Source: an uncultured Eubacteriales bacterium (GTDB lineage Bacteria; Bacillota; Clostridia; Christensenellales; Borkfalkiaceae). Taken from it: a stretch of DNA of 24,607 nucleotides. The DNA lies in the NCBI GenBank assembly GCA_900547645.1, contig URHP01000020.1, forward strand, positions 1-24,607, given 5' to 3'. Position 1 is the stretch's first letter. Every line of letters starts with the position of its first letter. Under the pieces are notes generated by a model. The model worked only from the letters and a program-made list of their open reading frames with translations, made no database searches and was not told the DNA's origin. The position numbers and the translations under genes were made by a program. Shown here one piece after another: positions 14,671 through 21,903 of the stretch.

Positions 14671-15287
14671 CCACGAAAGAATTTTTCAAGAGCAACGCAT
14701 TCAAGAGCCTTGCCGTCCTCATTGCCATCGTGCTGGTGGCGGGCGCGCTGCTTGCCGTCTTCAACGATCTGCTGTATATTTCGGATGAGGAGCGCCTCAA
14801 CCGGACGCTCTCCAGCATTTACGGAAAGGAAGTGACGGCAGAGACGGTGGAACTTACCGACGAAGAAAAACAGACCGTCTACGGCACAGTCGATGCCGTC
14901 TACCATATTGTGGATGACGGAAACTATCTGTTCCAGACGACGGGAACGGGCGGCTATTCGGGCGGCACCGTGACGCTTTGGACCGTCGTTGCCTGTACGG
15001 GAACGCGCGAGGAAGGCAATCTCACGCTGACAGGCATTGAAAAAGTCGTCTACGGCTCCAACTCCGGACAGACTTTGATGGCAAACTTCAGCGATTCCTA
15101 TTATTCGTACTTCTCGGAGCATGACGAACTTGTTGCAGAAGGCGGATATTTTACGGCGATCAAAGGCTCCGAAGATGACCTCAATCAGGTTTCCACGGGC
15201 GCGACCATGACGTCAACCGCCATTTCCAATGCAGTAAATGCTGCGCTTTGCTGTTTCAGAACGGTACTCACGGGAGGTGAAGCATGA
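14667..15287 (+). CDS. rnfG: RnfG, FMN-binding extracytoplasmic subunit
   Basis: A 206-residue protein with one N-terminal membrane anchor (about 12-33, SLAVLIAIVLVAGALLAVF) and an extracytoplasmic FMN-binding domain ending in the flavinylation motif STGATMTS, in which T180 is the expected phosphodiester-linked FMN site. It starts in an ATGA overlap with rnfD, with GAAGGAGG before it. The recognition motif matches ApbE substrates, and apbE lies about 3.7 kb downstream on the other strand. Length and layout are typical. Confidence 0.96.
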   Translation: MTTKEFFKSNAFKSLAVLIAIVLVAGALLAVFNDLLYISDEERLNRTLSSIYGKEVTAETVELTDEEKQTVYGTVDAVYHIVDDGNYLFQTTGTGGYSGGTVTLWTVVACTGTREEGNLTLTGIEKVVYGSNSGQTLMANFSDSYYSYFSEHDELVAEGGYFTAIKGSEDDLNQVSTGATMTSTAISNAVNAALCCFRTVLTGGEA

Positions 15288-15982
15288 AGGCGAACATGAA
15301 AAAATACGGCAAGATCGCCTATGACGGGCTCATCACCAACAACGCGACCTTTAAGCTGGTGCTTGGGACGTGCGCAACGCTGGGAATGTCCACCTCGGCA
15401 GTCAACAGTTTCGGCATGGGGCTGTCCGTCACGGTGGTGTTGCTGCTGAGCAATGTGATCATTTCCCTGCTCAGAAAGGTCATCCCCAATACGGTGCGCA
15501 TCCCCGCCTTTATCGTCATCATTGCCACGATGGTCACACTTTTAAGAATGGTGCTGGAAAAGTACATTCCCGACCTGTACGACGCCATGGGCGTCTTCCT
15601 TCCTCTGATCGTCGTCAACTGCGTCATCCTGGGCAGAGCGGAAGCGTTCGCAAGCAAAAATCCCGTTCTGGACAGCGCGATCGACGGCGTGGCAACGGGA
15701 CTCGGACTTACCTGCGCGCTGACGATCATCGGCATTATCCGTGAATTTCTGGGAAACGGCAGCTTCTTCGGCATGCAGGTCATGGACTTTAAGATCGGCT
15801 TCTTCACCAATGCGGCGGGTGCGTTCTTTGTATACGGCATCTGCATCGCGCTCTTTGTGCTCATCACCGATCAGGTCGATAAAGCGCGCCGCGCAAAACA
15901 TGCACGGGAGCTGCGCGTGCCCTCGCACGAAGAACCCCTTCCCGCACCCGCGGAAGACAGCGCTACGCAGGAGGTGAAATAA
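15284..15982 (+). CDS. rnfE: RnfE, membrane subunit of the Rnf complex
   Basis: A 232-residue member of the RnfA/RnfE (NqrD/NqrE) family with six membrane segments. Family markers are ATLGMSTSAVNSFGMGLSV near residue 32, MGVFLPLIVVNCVILGRAEAF (split over about 102-122) and GIIREFLGNGSFFG. RnfE and RnfA are inverted-topology homologues that hold a membrane-embedded iron-sulfur centre and take part in ion translocation. ATGA overlap with rnfG. An acidic, Pro-rich tail of about 30 residues follows the last helix and is longer than in many relatives; its role is unknown. Confidence 0.96.
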   Translation: MKANMKKYGKIAYDGLITNNATFKLVLGTCATLGMSTSAVNSFGMGLSVTVVLLLSNVIISLLRKVIPNTVRIPAFIVIIATMVTLLRMVLEKYIPDLYDAMGVFLPLIVVNCVILGRAEAFASKNPVLDSAIDGVATGLGLTCALTIIGIIREFLGNGSFFGMQVMDFKIGFFTNAAGAFFVYGICIALFVLITDQVDKARRAKHARELRVPSHEEPLPAPAEDSATQEVK

Positions 15983-16597
15983 ATGGCGACGACCATTCTG
16001 CTCATTATCATCTCCGCCGTCTTTTCGCAGAACTTTATTCTGGTCAAGTTCCTCGGCATCTGTCCTTTCCTCGGCGTCTCCAAAAAGGTAAACAGCGCGT
16101 TCTCCATGGGCATAGCCGTCACCCTCGTCATGGTGCTGGCAACGCTCGTCACGTGGCCCCTTTACTTCTATATCATGGTGCCGCTGAATATCGAGTACCT
16201 TGAGATCATCTTCTTTATCTTTGTCATCGCCGCATTGGTGCAGATGCTGGAAAAGATCATTGCAAAACTTTCCCCCGCGCTCTATCGCTCCATGGGGATC
16301 TATCTGCCACTGATCACGACCAACTGCGCGATTCTGGGCGTTGCGGAACTGCTGCTTGTGAACGACCTTTCGGGCGTGGTGACGGGCATGGAAGCGGGTA
16401 TCTCCATGAACCTCGGCTTTGCGCTGCTTTACGCCCTGTTTGCGGGCGTCGGCTTTACGCTTGCAATGGTACTGATGGGCGGCGTACGCGAAAAAATGGA
16501 AAAACTCCCCGTTGCAAAGTGCATGAAGGGATTCCCCATCACGATGGTTGCAGCGGCTTTTATGGCAATGGCGTTCTACGTCTTTGCTCTGCTGTAA
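15983..16597 (+). CDS. rnfA: RnfA, membrane subunit of the Rnf complex
   Basis: A 204-residue, six-helix protein with the RnfA hallmarks FSQNFILVKFLGICPFLGVS (14-33), MGIYLPLITTNCAILGVAEL and LAMVLMGGVREKME. The conserved Cys in GICPFLG and TTNCAILG supply, with RnfE, the intramembrane cluster. The ATG directly abuts the rnfE TAA stop. The ribosome site is GGAGGTGAAATAA, partly within the end of rnfE. Confidence 0.96.
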   Translation: MATTILLIIISAVFSQNFILVKFLGICPFLGVSKKVNSAFSMGIAVTLVMVLATLVTWPLYFYIMVPLNIEYLEIIFFIFVIAALVQMLEKIIAKLSPALYRSMGIYLPLITTNCAILGVAELLLVNDLSGVVTGMEAGISMNLGFALLYALFAGVGFTLAMVLMGGVREKMEKLPVAKCMKGFPITMVAAAFMAMAFYVFALL

Positions 16598-16607
16598 GGA
16601 GGCGGCT

Positions 16608-17426
16608 ATGCAAAATCTACTTCTCGCGCCCGTCAATTGGGCGCAGGTCGGCATCGTGCTCGGCATCTTCGCCGCGATCGCACTCGTCCTGACGATCTGC
16701 ATTCTGCTCGTCGCCAAATTCTGCAAGACGAACGCGAATGAAAAAGTGGAGACCATCCTGTCCCATCTTGCGGGCGCAAACTGCGGCGGCTGCGGCTGCA
16801 CGGGCTGTGCAGGATTTGCCGAAAAACTTGCCAAAGGCGAAGCAAAACTTACCGACTGCCACGTGACCGAAGCGAGTGAAAAGGCGATCATCGCGGGTGT
16901 GCTCGGCGTCCCCTTCACCGCGGCGAAACCCACCGTAAGCGTCTGCCGCTGTTCGGGCGGCATTCATGCCAAAGATGCGTTTGAATACAGCGGTGCACAG
17001 GATTGCGCCGAAGAAAACAAACTTGCCGGCGGCAGAAAAGTTTGCAAATACGGCTGTCTCGGCGACGGCAACTGTACGCGCGTCTGTCCCGAAAACGCGA
17101 TCTCTCTGCCCGACGAATGCGCAAACGTCAACCCGGACCGCTGCATTTCCTGCGGCGCGTGCATTTTGACCTGTCCGAAACAGCTGTTCGCCCGTATTCC
17201 CGCCGATGCGAAAGTGTATATCGCATGTTCTTCGCACGAACGCGGCAAAGCGGTTCTGGATGCCTGCGAATTCGGCTGCATTGCCTGCGGCAAGTGCGCC
17301 CGTACCTGTCCCGCAAATGCGATCACAATGCAGGATAACCTGCCCGTCATCGATTACGACAAGTGCATCAATTGCGGCAAGTGCGCCGAAGCCTGTCCGC
17401 GCCACACCATCAAAGTGCGGTATTGA
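16608..17426 (+). CDS. rnfB: RnfB, multi-cluster ferredoxin-oxidising subunit
   Basis: A 272-residue subunit. An N-terminal membrane anchor (about 13-36) is followed by the RnfB-specific 4Fe-4S motif C59-x2-C62-x4-C67-x16-C84. A region with paired Cys (VCRCSGG, KYGCLGDGNCTRVCP) comes next, then ferredoxin-type motifs CISCGACILTCP, CIACGKCARTCP and CINCGKCAEACP. RnfB accepts electrons from reduced ferredoxin at the cytoplasmic face. The start is the ATG at 16608, preceded by AAGGAGG. It is the last gene of the operon, as in clostridial rnfCDGEAB, and is followed by a terminator. Confidence 0.97.
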   Translation: MQNLLLAPVNWAQVGIVLGIFAAIALVLTICILLVAKFCKTNANEKVETILSHLAGANCGGCGCTGCAGFAEKLAKGEAKLTDCHVTEASEKAIIAGVLGVPFTAAKPTVSVCRCSGGIHAKDAFEYSGAQDCAEENKLAGGRKVCKYGCLGDGNCTRVCPENAISLPDECANVNPDRCISCGACILTCPKQLFARIPADAKVYIACSSHERGKAVLDACEFGCIACGKCARTCPANAITMQDNLPVIDYDKCINCGKCAEACPRHTIKVRY

Positions 17427-17439
17427 TCTTACAATTCTC

Positions 17440-17475
17440 AACGCGCCCCGCCATTCGGCGGGGCGCGTTTGCTTG
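17440..17475 (+). terminator. Terminator of the rnf operon
   Basis: A perfect 13-bp GC-rich stem (AACGCGCCCCGCC with GGCGGGGCGCGTT, 17440-17452 and 17457-17469) has an ATTC loop, followed by TGCTTG after the TT of the arm, 13 bases past the rnfB stop. The T tail is short but the stem is very stable. Confidence 0.82.
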
Positions 17476-17537
17476 CAGAAAATTTTCTCAGACTTGCGTT
17501 CTATTTTCCGGGTATATGCAGAACAATCGGACAAATT

Positions 17538-17792
17538 TTACGATCTCTTTCCGAACAGTCCTTTTTTGACATAGGGCTCGCGCGTCACGGATAAAACCCG
17601 ATACCCCATCTTTTCAATCCCTTCTCGGATGGGCGTCTCATCCATACCGCTTTCACAGAAAACAACTGTTTCCCCTTTTCTGTGTGAAGAGGTCACTTTT
17701 TTTACCTCCGCACTCCTGCGGACGACGTCGTTTACGTGCGTTTCGCACATGCCGCAACGCATACCGTCGATCCGGAATACGATCCGATCCAT
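17538..17792 (-). CDS. Heavy-metal-associated (HMA, CopZ-like) small metal-binding protein
   Basis: An 84-residue ferredoxin-like HMA domain. The first strand runs into the metal-binding loop GMRCGMCETHV (C13, C16), then come the helix VNDVVRR, the strand VKKVTSSHRKGETVVF and the second helix/strand REGIEKMGYRVLSV. A short basic tail, VKKGLFGKRS, follows. CopZ-type chaperones bind Cu(I); the metal here is inferred only from the CxxC. AGGAGGAG lies 9 bases before the ATG at 17792. It is a single-gene unit with a strong promoter and a perfect palindrome at the transcription start, so expression is probably controlled by a repressor. No efflux ATPase is adjacent. Confidence 0.88.
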   Translation of the reverse strand: MDRIVFRIDGMRCGMCETHVNDVVRRSAEVKKVTSSHRKGETVVFCESGMDETPIREGIEKMGYRVLSVTREPYVKKGLFGKRS

Positions 17793-17823
17793 TATTTACG
17801 ACTCCTCCTGATGTCATCCTTGT

Positions 17824-17839
17824 GTTCGCATTTGCGAAC
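17824..17839. promoter_or_regulatory. Palindromic candidate operator of the HMA gene
   Basis: GTTCGCATTTGCGAAC is a perfect inverted repeat with 7-base arms and a 2-base centre. It lies at the predicted transcription start (about 17841) between the -10 and the ribosome site. The location suits a repressor such as an ArsR-type metal sensor; the identity of the regulator is not shown by the window. Confidence 0.7.
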
Positions 17840-17847
17840 TCAATAAG

Positions 17848-17876
17848 ATTATAACACCGACTAAGACGTTCGTCAA
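17848..17876 (-). promoter_or_regulatory. Sigma-A promoter of the HMA gene
   Basis: Minus strand: TTGACG (17871-17876), 17 bases, TATAAT (17848-17853). Confidence 0.88.
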
Positions 17877-18052
17877 GGATATGAGGTACGCAACGGTAAA
17901 CTTTATAAGAATGAATCGTAAAAAATTATCTGCGGGCGATGCCATTGATGGTTTCGGCAGCTGTTTGTTTTCTGCCCTTTCCGTGCTCCGTACCCAAGAG
18001 CCTCCTCGCGCGCACTCTCGGGATGAAGGATTCCGAACTGTCCGCATGATAC
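17877..18052. other. Intergenic stretch without recognisable gene
   Basis: About 175 bases between the HMA promoter and the tRNA terminator. Frames crossing it are antisense to the tRNA or lack start signals. I see no hairpin with a T tail and no repeat. It may simply be spacer. Confidence 0.6.
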
Positions 18053-18088
18053 AAAAACACGGCAGGACTGTTGTCCTGCCGTGTTTTT
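18053..18088 (-). terminator. Terminator of tRNA-Arg
   Basis: A perfect 16-bp stem (AAAAACACGGCAGGAC with GTCCTGCCGTGTTTTT) has a TGTT loop. On the minus strand it begins at the last A of the CCA end and finishes in five T. Confidence 0.95.
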
Positions 18089-18164
18089 GGTGCACCGTAA
18101 GAGATTCGAACTCCTGGCCTTCGGTTCCGTAGACCGACGCTATATCCAGCTTAGCTAACGGTGC
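18088..18164 (-). tRNA. tRNA-Arg (anticodon ACG), CCA encoded
   Basis: The minus-strand 77-mer folds as a standard cloverleaf: acceptor GCACCGT/ACGGTGC, D-stem GCTA/TAGC, anticodon stem TCGGT/ACCGA with loop CTACGGA (anticodon ACG, read as ICG after deamination), a five-base variable loop, T-stem AGGAG/CTCTT with loop TTCGAAT, discriminator A and a genomic CCA. It has its own promoter and terminator. Confidence 0.97.
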
Positions 18165-18238
18165 GAATCCAATAAATCTCAACGGAAGACGCGCTTCGGA
18201 TAGAGGGAAAGCGACGGCGCTCCGTTTGAGTACTATGA

Positions 18239-18267
18239 ATTATACGCGTTTCCCGGACATTTGTCAA
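18239..18267 (-). promoter_or_regulatory. Consensus promoter of tRNA-Arg
   Basis: Minus strand: TTGACA (18262-18267), 17-base spacer, TATAAT (18239-18244), followed by a 5' leader of about 67 bases before the mature tRNA. Confidence 0.9.
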
Positions 18268-18290
18268 CGGTTTTCGGGGAGGAAAATGCG

Positions 18291-18479
18291 TTCTCCACAG
18301 AAAAAAACTGACTGTGGATAACTTTTTTGAACTTTTCCCCTTCGGATACGCTGTATTTTGTCGAATTGTGGAATTTTCGGGCGAAACAGCCGTTTTTTGT
18401 GGATAACTTTTTTCAAAACTTTTGTTTGGAAAGCATTCGATCTGCGATTTTATTGCCTTTGTGGACAGATTTCCCCACA
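18291..18479. other. Cluster of DnaA-box-like sites in AT-rich intergenic DNA
   Basis: Two perfect DnaA boxes (TGTGGATAA at 18313-18321 and 18398-18406), each continuing CTTTTTT, are accompanied by near matches TTCTCCACA (18291-18299, 8/9), TGTGGACAG (18460-18468, 7/9) and TTCCCCACA (18471-18479, 7/9), with a weaker TGTGGAATT at 18367. The stretch is noncoding and rich in A and T runs. It looks like an origin-type or DnaA-titration/regulatory site. No dnaA or dnaN is in the window, so oriC is not claimed. Confidence 0.6.
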
Positions 18480-18481
18480 TT

Positions 18482-18955
18482 TCAACCGACGGAAGGCGCG
18501 TTCAGGTCTTCTCCTTCCAGCGGTACGACTTTCAGACGATGGGGAATACAGACTATGACGCTTCCCCCCTCGCCGATGGCGCGCATCACCGTACAATCCT
18601 TGCGGAAACTACAGTCCGCATCGTGCATGACGACCGTTCCCGCGCCGTCGTTCACCGCAAGTTCATTCCAGCCGTCCCCCGCCGATATGCGCACGAACAG
18701 CACTTCCCCCTCTTCACGCGACTGAATGCGTTCCTCCCAGCCGTCGGAGACCGTTCCGCCCTCGCCGAACACATAGGTATAGACGGTCACGCCGTCCACT
18801 TCGACGCGGACACCGCGCGCATCCTCCGTACCGAACGCATCCGAAAATACAAATACAACAAACAGCACCGCGATGAGCAGAAGGATCAATGCGTAGACCA
18901 ACAGATCCCAGACGGCAAACGGACGCTTGTCCCGTACGATCTGTGCGCGGTTCAT
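18482..18955 (-). CDS. NusG domain II (DUF1312)-type membrane-anchored protein
   Basis: A 157-residue protein with one N-terminal membrane segment (about 15-38) followed by an extracytoplasmic beta-rich domain. The end, HDADCSFRKDCTVMRAIGEG followed by GSVIVCIPHRLKVVPL, matches the NusG-domain-II family pattern (C-x5-C ... GQxIVCLPxxLV). It is unrelated in function to the transcription factor NusG. In clostridia such proteins cluster with apbE, gx and rnf genes and are thought to assist extracytoplasmic flavin-linked redox systems. It overlaps apbE by four bases (ATGA). No terminator is evident between its stop and the DnaA-box region. Confidence 0.83.
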   Translation of the reverse strand: MNRAQIVRDKRPFAVWDLLVYALILLLIAVLFVVFVFSDAFGTEDARGVRVEVDGVTVYTYVFGEGGTVSDGWEERIQSREEGEVLFVRISAGDGWNELAVNDGAGTVVMHDADCSFRKDCTVMRAIGEGGSVIVCIPHRLKVVPLEGEDLNAPSVG

Positions 18956-20106
18956 GCGATCGTCTCCTCGTACAGATTGCTATCATCCAAGGTCCAGTCG
19001 TCAAGATTGGAATAGGCAGTATAGCGATCCTCTTTGGCGTCGTACCATACGAACAGGACGCGGAATTCCTCCGCATGCGCTTTGGCATATGCTTGGGCTT
19101 CATCCAATTCCATACAGCAGAGCGCCGTTGCACGGGCGTCCCCCGCCGCAGCCGTACCGCCCACAACGGTGGCGCAGACAACGTGACTTCCGCCACCGAC
19201 GGGATAGCCCGTATCGGGATCGACGATATGACAGTAGCGAACGCCTCCGATCTCGTAGTACTGCTCGTAATCGCCGCTGGTGGAGAGCATGGCGTCCCGC
19301 GCGCGAAGAGTAGCGTAATGGGAATCGGAAAAGGTAGTGCGCGGCGAATTGACGGTGATCTCCCACACCTCCCCCGCGCGCGTCGGATCGGCAAACAGCG
19401 CCATGGAACTGCCGCCGAGATTGAAATAGCCGTGGGTCTGCCCCGCCGCCCGAACGATCTCCGCCGCGCGGTCGGCGCAATATCCCTTGCCGATCCCGCC
19501 GAGATTGAGCTGCATGGTATATACGGTCTCGTCCCCCTCCGCCGTCACCCAAGCATCGGCAGGTTTGCGGGCATAATATTTCCCGTCCTCTTCCGTCAGT
19601 TCGACCGCGCCGAAATTAAGCATTTCAGGCTGCAAAAATGCGTCAATATACTTTTTGTCAGGCAGTTCTTCCAAAAAGTTTTCCCGATCGTACGGCTTTT
19701 CCGGCGCATAGTCCGCCGCCCGGTGGCGCGGAGAAAATCCCCACAGATCGACCAACAGCCCCGTAGCGGGATTGTAGGCGCCGCCCGTCTCCGCATAGAC
19801 GTCCTGAGCGATCTTCAGCATTTCGTAGGCGTCTTTTCCGATTTCGACTTTTGCGCCCGCCTGCGCCGCGTTGAATGCGGCGATCGAACTTCCGGAGACA
19901 TCGTTCTCGATCGCCTGCGCACGCGCGGACAGCTGCGTCCGGACCGCTTCGGCGTCCGCGATCTCGGACGGCACATACGCCCAGCGCATCAACGCGCCGA
20001 ACGCGTAGCCGTCTTGGGCAACGAGCGAAGCGTTTTTTCCCGCACAGGCAGAACAGCAAAGGACGCACGCAAGCGCGCAGGCGATCGCCGCAAACAATTT
20101 CCGCAT
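18952..20106 (-). CDS. apbE: ApbE, FAD:protein FMN transferase (lipoprotein)
   Basis: A 384-residue exported lipoprotein that transfers FMN from FAD to Thr in [DS]GA[ST] motifs, here most likely RnfG and RnfD. A Cys-rich signal peptide (ACALACVLCCSAC) ends at a lipobox Cys at about residue 21. Then come ApbE landmarks: YNPATGLLVDLWGFSPRH, LNLGGIGKGYCADRAAEIV, GYFNLGGSSMALF, STSGDYEQYY, CHIVDPDTGYP and the metal-site region GDARATAL. The start is the ATG at 20106, because AGGAAGGAGG lies immediately upstream; a longer frame from a TTG at 20124 would contain that ribosome site. It is the first gene of a pair with the NusG-II protein. Confidence 0.95.
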   Translation of the reverse strand: MRKLFAAIACALACVLCCSACAGKNASLVAQDGYAFGALMRWAYVPSEIADAEAVRTQLSARAQAIENDVSGSSIAAFNAAQAGAKVEIGKDAYEMLKIAQDVYAETGGAYNPATGLLVDLWGFSPRHRAADYAPEKPYDRENFLEELPDKKYIDAFLQPEMLNFGAVELTEEDGKYYARKPADAWVTAEGDETVYTMQLNLGGIGKGYCADRAAEIVRAAGQTHGYFNLGGSSMALFADPTRAGEVWEITVNSPRTTFSDSHYATLRARDAMLSTSGDYEQYYEIGGVRYCHIVDPDTGYPVGGGSHVVCATVVGGTAAAGDARATALCCMELDEAQAYAKAHAEEFRVLFVWYDAKEDRYTAYSNLDDWTLDDSNLYEETIA

Positions 20107-20135
20107 ACGTCCCTCCTTCCTCAAAAATATATCCT

Positions 20136-20164
20136 ATTGTACCGCATTTCACACAAAAAGACAA
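20136..20164 (-). promoter_or_regulatory. Promoter of apbE
   Basis: Minus strand: TTGTCT (20159-20164), 17 bases, TACAAT (20136-20141). The -35 lies in the T-rich tail of the preceding terminator. Confidence 0.78.
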
Positions 20165-20168
20165 GAAA

Positions 20169-20195
20169 AAGAGACCTGCGCAGTGCAGGTCTCTT
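20169..20195 (-). terminator. Terminator of the SPFH/zinc-ribbon operon
   Basis: An 11-bp stem (AAGAGACCTGC with GCAGGTCTCTT) has a 5-base loop. Read on the minus strand it is followed by TTTCTTGTCTTTTT, 12 bases past the stop of the small membrane protein gene. Confidence 0.85.
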
Positions 20196-20207
20196 GCAAA
20201 TTCCCAT

Positions 20208-20663
20208 TCAGTCCTTCTTGTCCTCTTCGTCCTGTTTGCGCGCCTCTTCTTCTGCCTTGCGCTCGTAGTAGTTCTTATAGCCTGCCTTCTGATTGTCGCC
20301 TGTGTCCCACTTTTTCCCGCCGACGGCGATAAAGCCGATCAGCAGCGCAACGGCAAGGACGACCGCAATGATGGGCATGACGATCTCACCCGGCATGGCG
20401 ATCTCACAGGCAAGCGTGATGACGGCAACGACCAAAAAGCCCGCTCCGAAAAAAATCCACAGCTTTTTCAACGGTCCCGCCGTCTTGCCGAACAGCCCGC
20501 GCCCGATAAAGGCAACGCCGAGGATCGCCGCCGCAATGGTGGCCGCCCATCCGAGCGAGAACCACTCCATTCCCGCCACGTCCAGCGCCGACAAAAGCCA
20601 GAGAACGGCGATGACAACGATCATGAGGCTCACGATCAGTCCGAATAAAAATTTCTTGCTCAT
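20208..20663 (-). CDS. Small four-helix membrane protein, unrecognised family
   Basis: A 151-residue protein with hydrophobic segments at about 5-25, 35-53, 66-84 and 92-112, then a highly charged soluble tail (KNYYERKAEEEARKQDEEDK). It is the third gene of the SPFH/zinc-ribbon operon, 13 bases after its neighbour. The ATG at 20663 has AGGAGG 6 bases before it; a TTG two codons earlier is a less likely start. No domain is recognised. By position it may be the membrane partner of the two upstream proteins, comparable to the membrane protein in the B. subtilis ydjGHI unit, but that is inference from arrangement and not from similarity. Confidence 0.85.
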   Translation of the reverse strand: MSKKFLFGLIVSLMIVVIAVLWLLSALDVAGMEWFSLGWAATIAAAILGVAFIGRGLFGKTAGPLKKLWIFFGAGFLVVAVITLACEIAMPGEIVMPIIAVVLAVALLIGFIAVGGKKWDTGDNQKAGYKNYYERKAEEEARKQDEEDKKD

Positions 20664-20676
20664 TTTCAACCTCCTA

Positions 20677-21885
20677 TCAGAACGGCCACATTCCGTTCAG
20701 CCACAAAAACAGGAACACGATGCCCGTGATCGCCGCAAGTCCAAACAGGACTGCGATCCCCACCTTGAGGGGCGAAACGGGCGTCTTTCCCGTGACTTTT
20801 CCGTTGTGTCCGCTGACGAAAAAGTGATACAATTTTTTCTTCCAGCTGCAATAACCGACATATACGGGCAATAAAAGATATTTATACGTCGTATTTCTGC
20901 AGTGAAATTCCACATTGAACGAGACGACCGTATCGTACGAATATCCCGCGAGAATGGCGGAGCGCAGCCTTCCGTGAATGACGCCCTTTGCCTCTTCCCA
21001 GCAGGCAAGTCCGTCCTTGGTATACTGTCCCGCCGTGTAGCCGCTCAGAAATTCCTGACGGTATTCCTTACTGTTGTTGGTATCGAAGGGCTGCAGCGCG
21101 TTCAGGGATTTCTGTTCGATCTTATCGGACGCCTGAACCAGAATATCGTCAAAGGACATGGAATAGCGTCCGCTGACGGGAAAAGTGACGAGGTAGCGCT
21201 CATGCACGACCTTTCCGTTCACCCGCCGCGTACGGTAGCGGTATTTGCCGAGCACGCCCGAATACCATGCGTCCGCGCACGTATCGAAGGAAAATGCCGG
21301 CATATAGACGCCGTTCACGTCCTCCGGCTTGGCGCCCTTGCGGAACCTGCGCGGCGCAAACAGCTTTCTGCGCGCCCAGTGTCTGACGCTCTTTACAGCG
21401 TCCTCTTTATCCACGGAAAAGGGAACGACCGCATTGGGTCTGAGCCCGGGAAGCTCAGCCATGCGCACGATGTTTGTCGTGCCGCAAAAGGGACATTTTT
21501 TGGCGATCTCGCCGTCCGAAAGGACTTCCTGCGCGCCGCAGTTCTCGCAGCGGAAGACGTGCGTCTCGGCGCCCCACTCGTTCGTGCGCGCAAGAAGACG
21601 CTCGAAATCCTGCTCTTCGCTCGTCTTGGCGCGCACTTCCACGACGGTATCGCAGTGCTCGCAATAGAGTTTCCCGCGCTCGGAATCATAGACCATGTTC
21701 GCCCCGCAGGCAGGGCATTTGACGACGCCGGTATTGTTTTCGACTTCGTCGTCTGCCGTGTATACGGGCGCGGTCGCCGCGGCGGCCTCCTCTTTTGCGT
21801 CCTGCGGAGTTTCTTTGTCAAACTCGGCGAAAGGAGAACCTTTCTCTGCAGAAGGATCAAATTCGGAAAACGGAGAATCGGTCAT
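20677..21885 (-). CDS. Zinc-ribbon membrane protein, YdjG/TFIIB-zinc-ribbon-like
   Basis: The 402-residue protein starts with a duplicated motif, SPFSEFD and SPFAEFD (4-10 and 17-23). Two zinc ribbons follow: C57-x2-C60 with C75-x2-C78, and C113-x2-C116 with C131-x2-C134. A central soluble domain with several Tyr-rich strands (GVYMPAFSFDTCADAWYSG) leads to one C-terminal membrane segment (about 375-398). Proteins of this build are often mislabelled as primosomal or helicase-like because of the ribbons; there is no helicase motif here. In B. subtilis, YdjG (zinc ribbon) and YdjI (SPFH) are encoded together and work with PspA at the membrane. The arrangement here is similar, with the SPFH gene 18 bases upstream. 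Ribosome site GGGAGGAAGG precedes the ATG. Confidence 0.85.
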   Translation of the reverse strand: MTDSPFSEFDPSAEKGSPFAEFDKETPQDAKEEAAAATAPVYTADDEVENNTGVVKCPACGANMVYDSERGKLYCEHCDTVVEVRAKTSEEQDFERLLARTNEWGAETHVFRCENCGAQEVLSDGEIAKKCPFCGTTNIVRMAELPGLRPNAVVPFSVDKEDAVKSVRHWARRKLFAPRRFRKGAKPEDVNGVYMPAFSFDTCADAWYSGVLGKYRYRTRRVNGKVVHERYLVTFPVSGRYSMSFDDILVQASDKIEQKSLNALQPFDTNNSKEYRQEFLSGYTAGQYTKDGLACWEEAKGVIHGRLRSAILAGYSYDTVVSFNVEFHCRNTTYKYLLLPVYVGYCSWKKKLYHFFVSGHNGKVTGKTPVSPLKVGIAVLFGLAAITGIVFLFLWLNGMWPF

Positions 21886-21903
21886 ACCTTCCTCCCGATC
21901 CGA

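Noticed and set aside
15542..16963. A 473-codon minus-strand open frame
   Set aside because: Antisense to rnfE, rnfA and rnfB, which are unambiguous.
17977..18052. Possible tRNA remnant (TTCGGAATCC followed by a C-rich stretch on the minus strand)
   Set aside because: No acceptor, D or anticodon stem can be formed, so the resemblance to a T-arm is probably chance.
17814..18182. A 122-codon minus frame and an 83-codon plus frame over the tRNA
   Set aside because: Both cross the tRNA and its terminator; VRDSNSWPS-type translations are typical antisense-tRNA artefacts.
20106..20124. TTG start giving ApbE six extra residues
   Set aside because: The extension contains the ribosome site for the ATG at 20106, which also gives a standard lipoprotein signal peptide.
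18889..20268. A 459-codon plus-strand open frame
   Set aside because: Antisense shadow of apbE, with an arginine-rich, domain-free translation.
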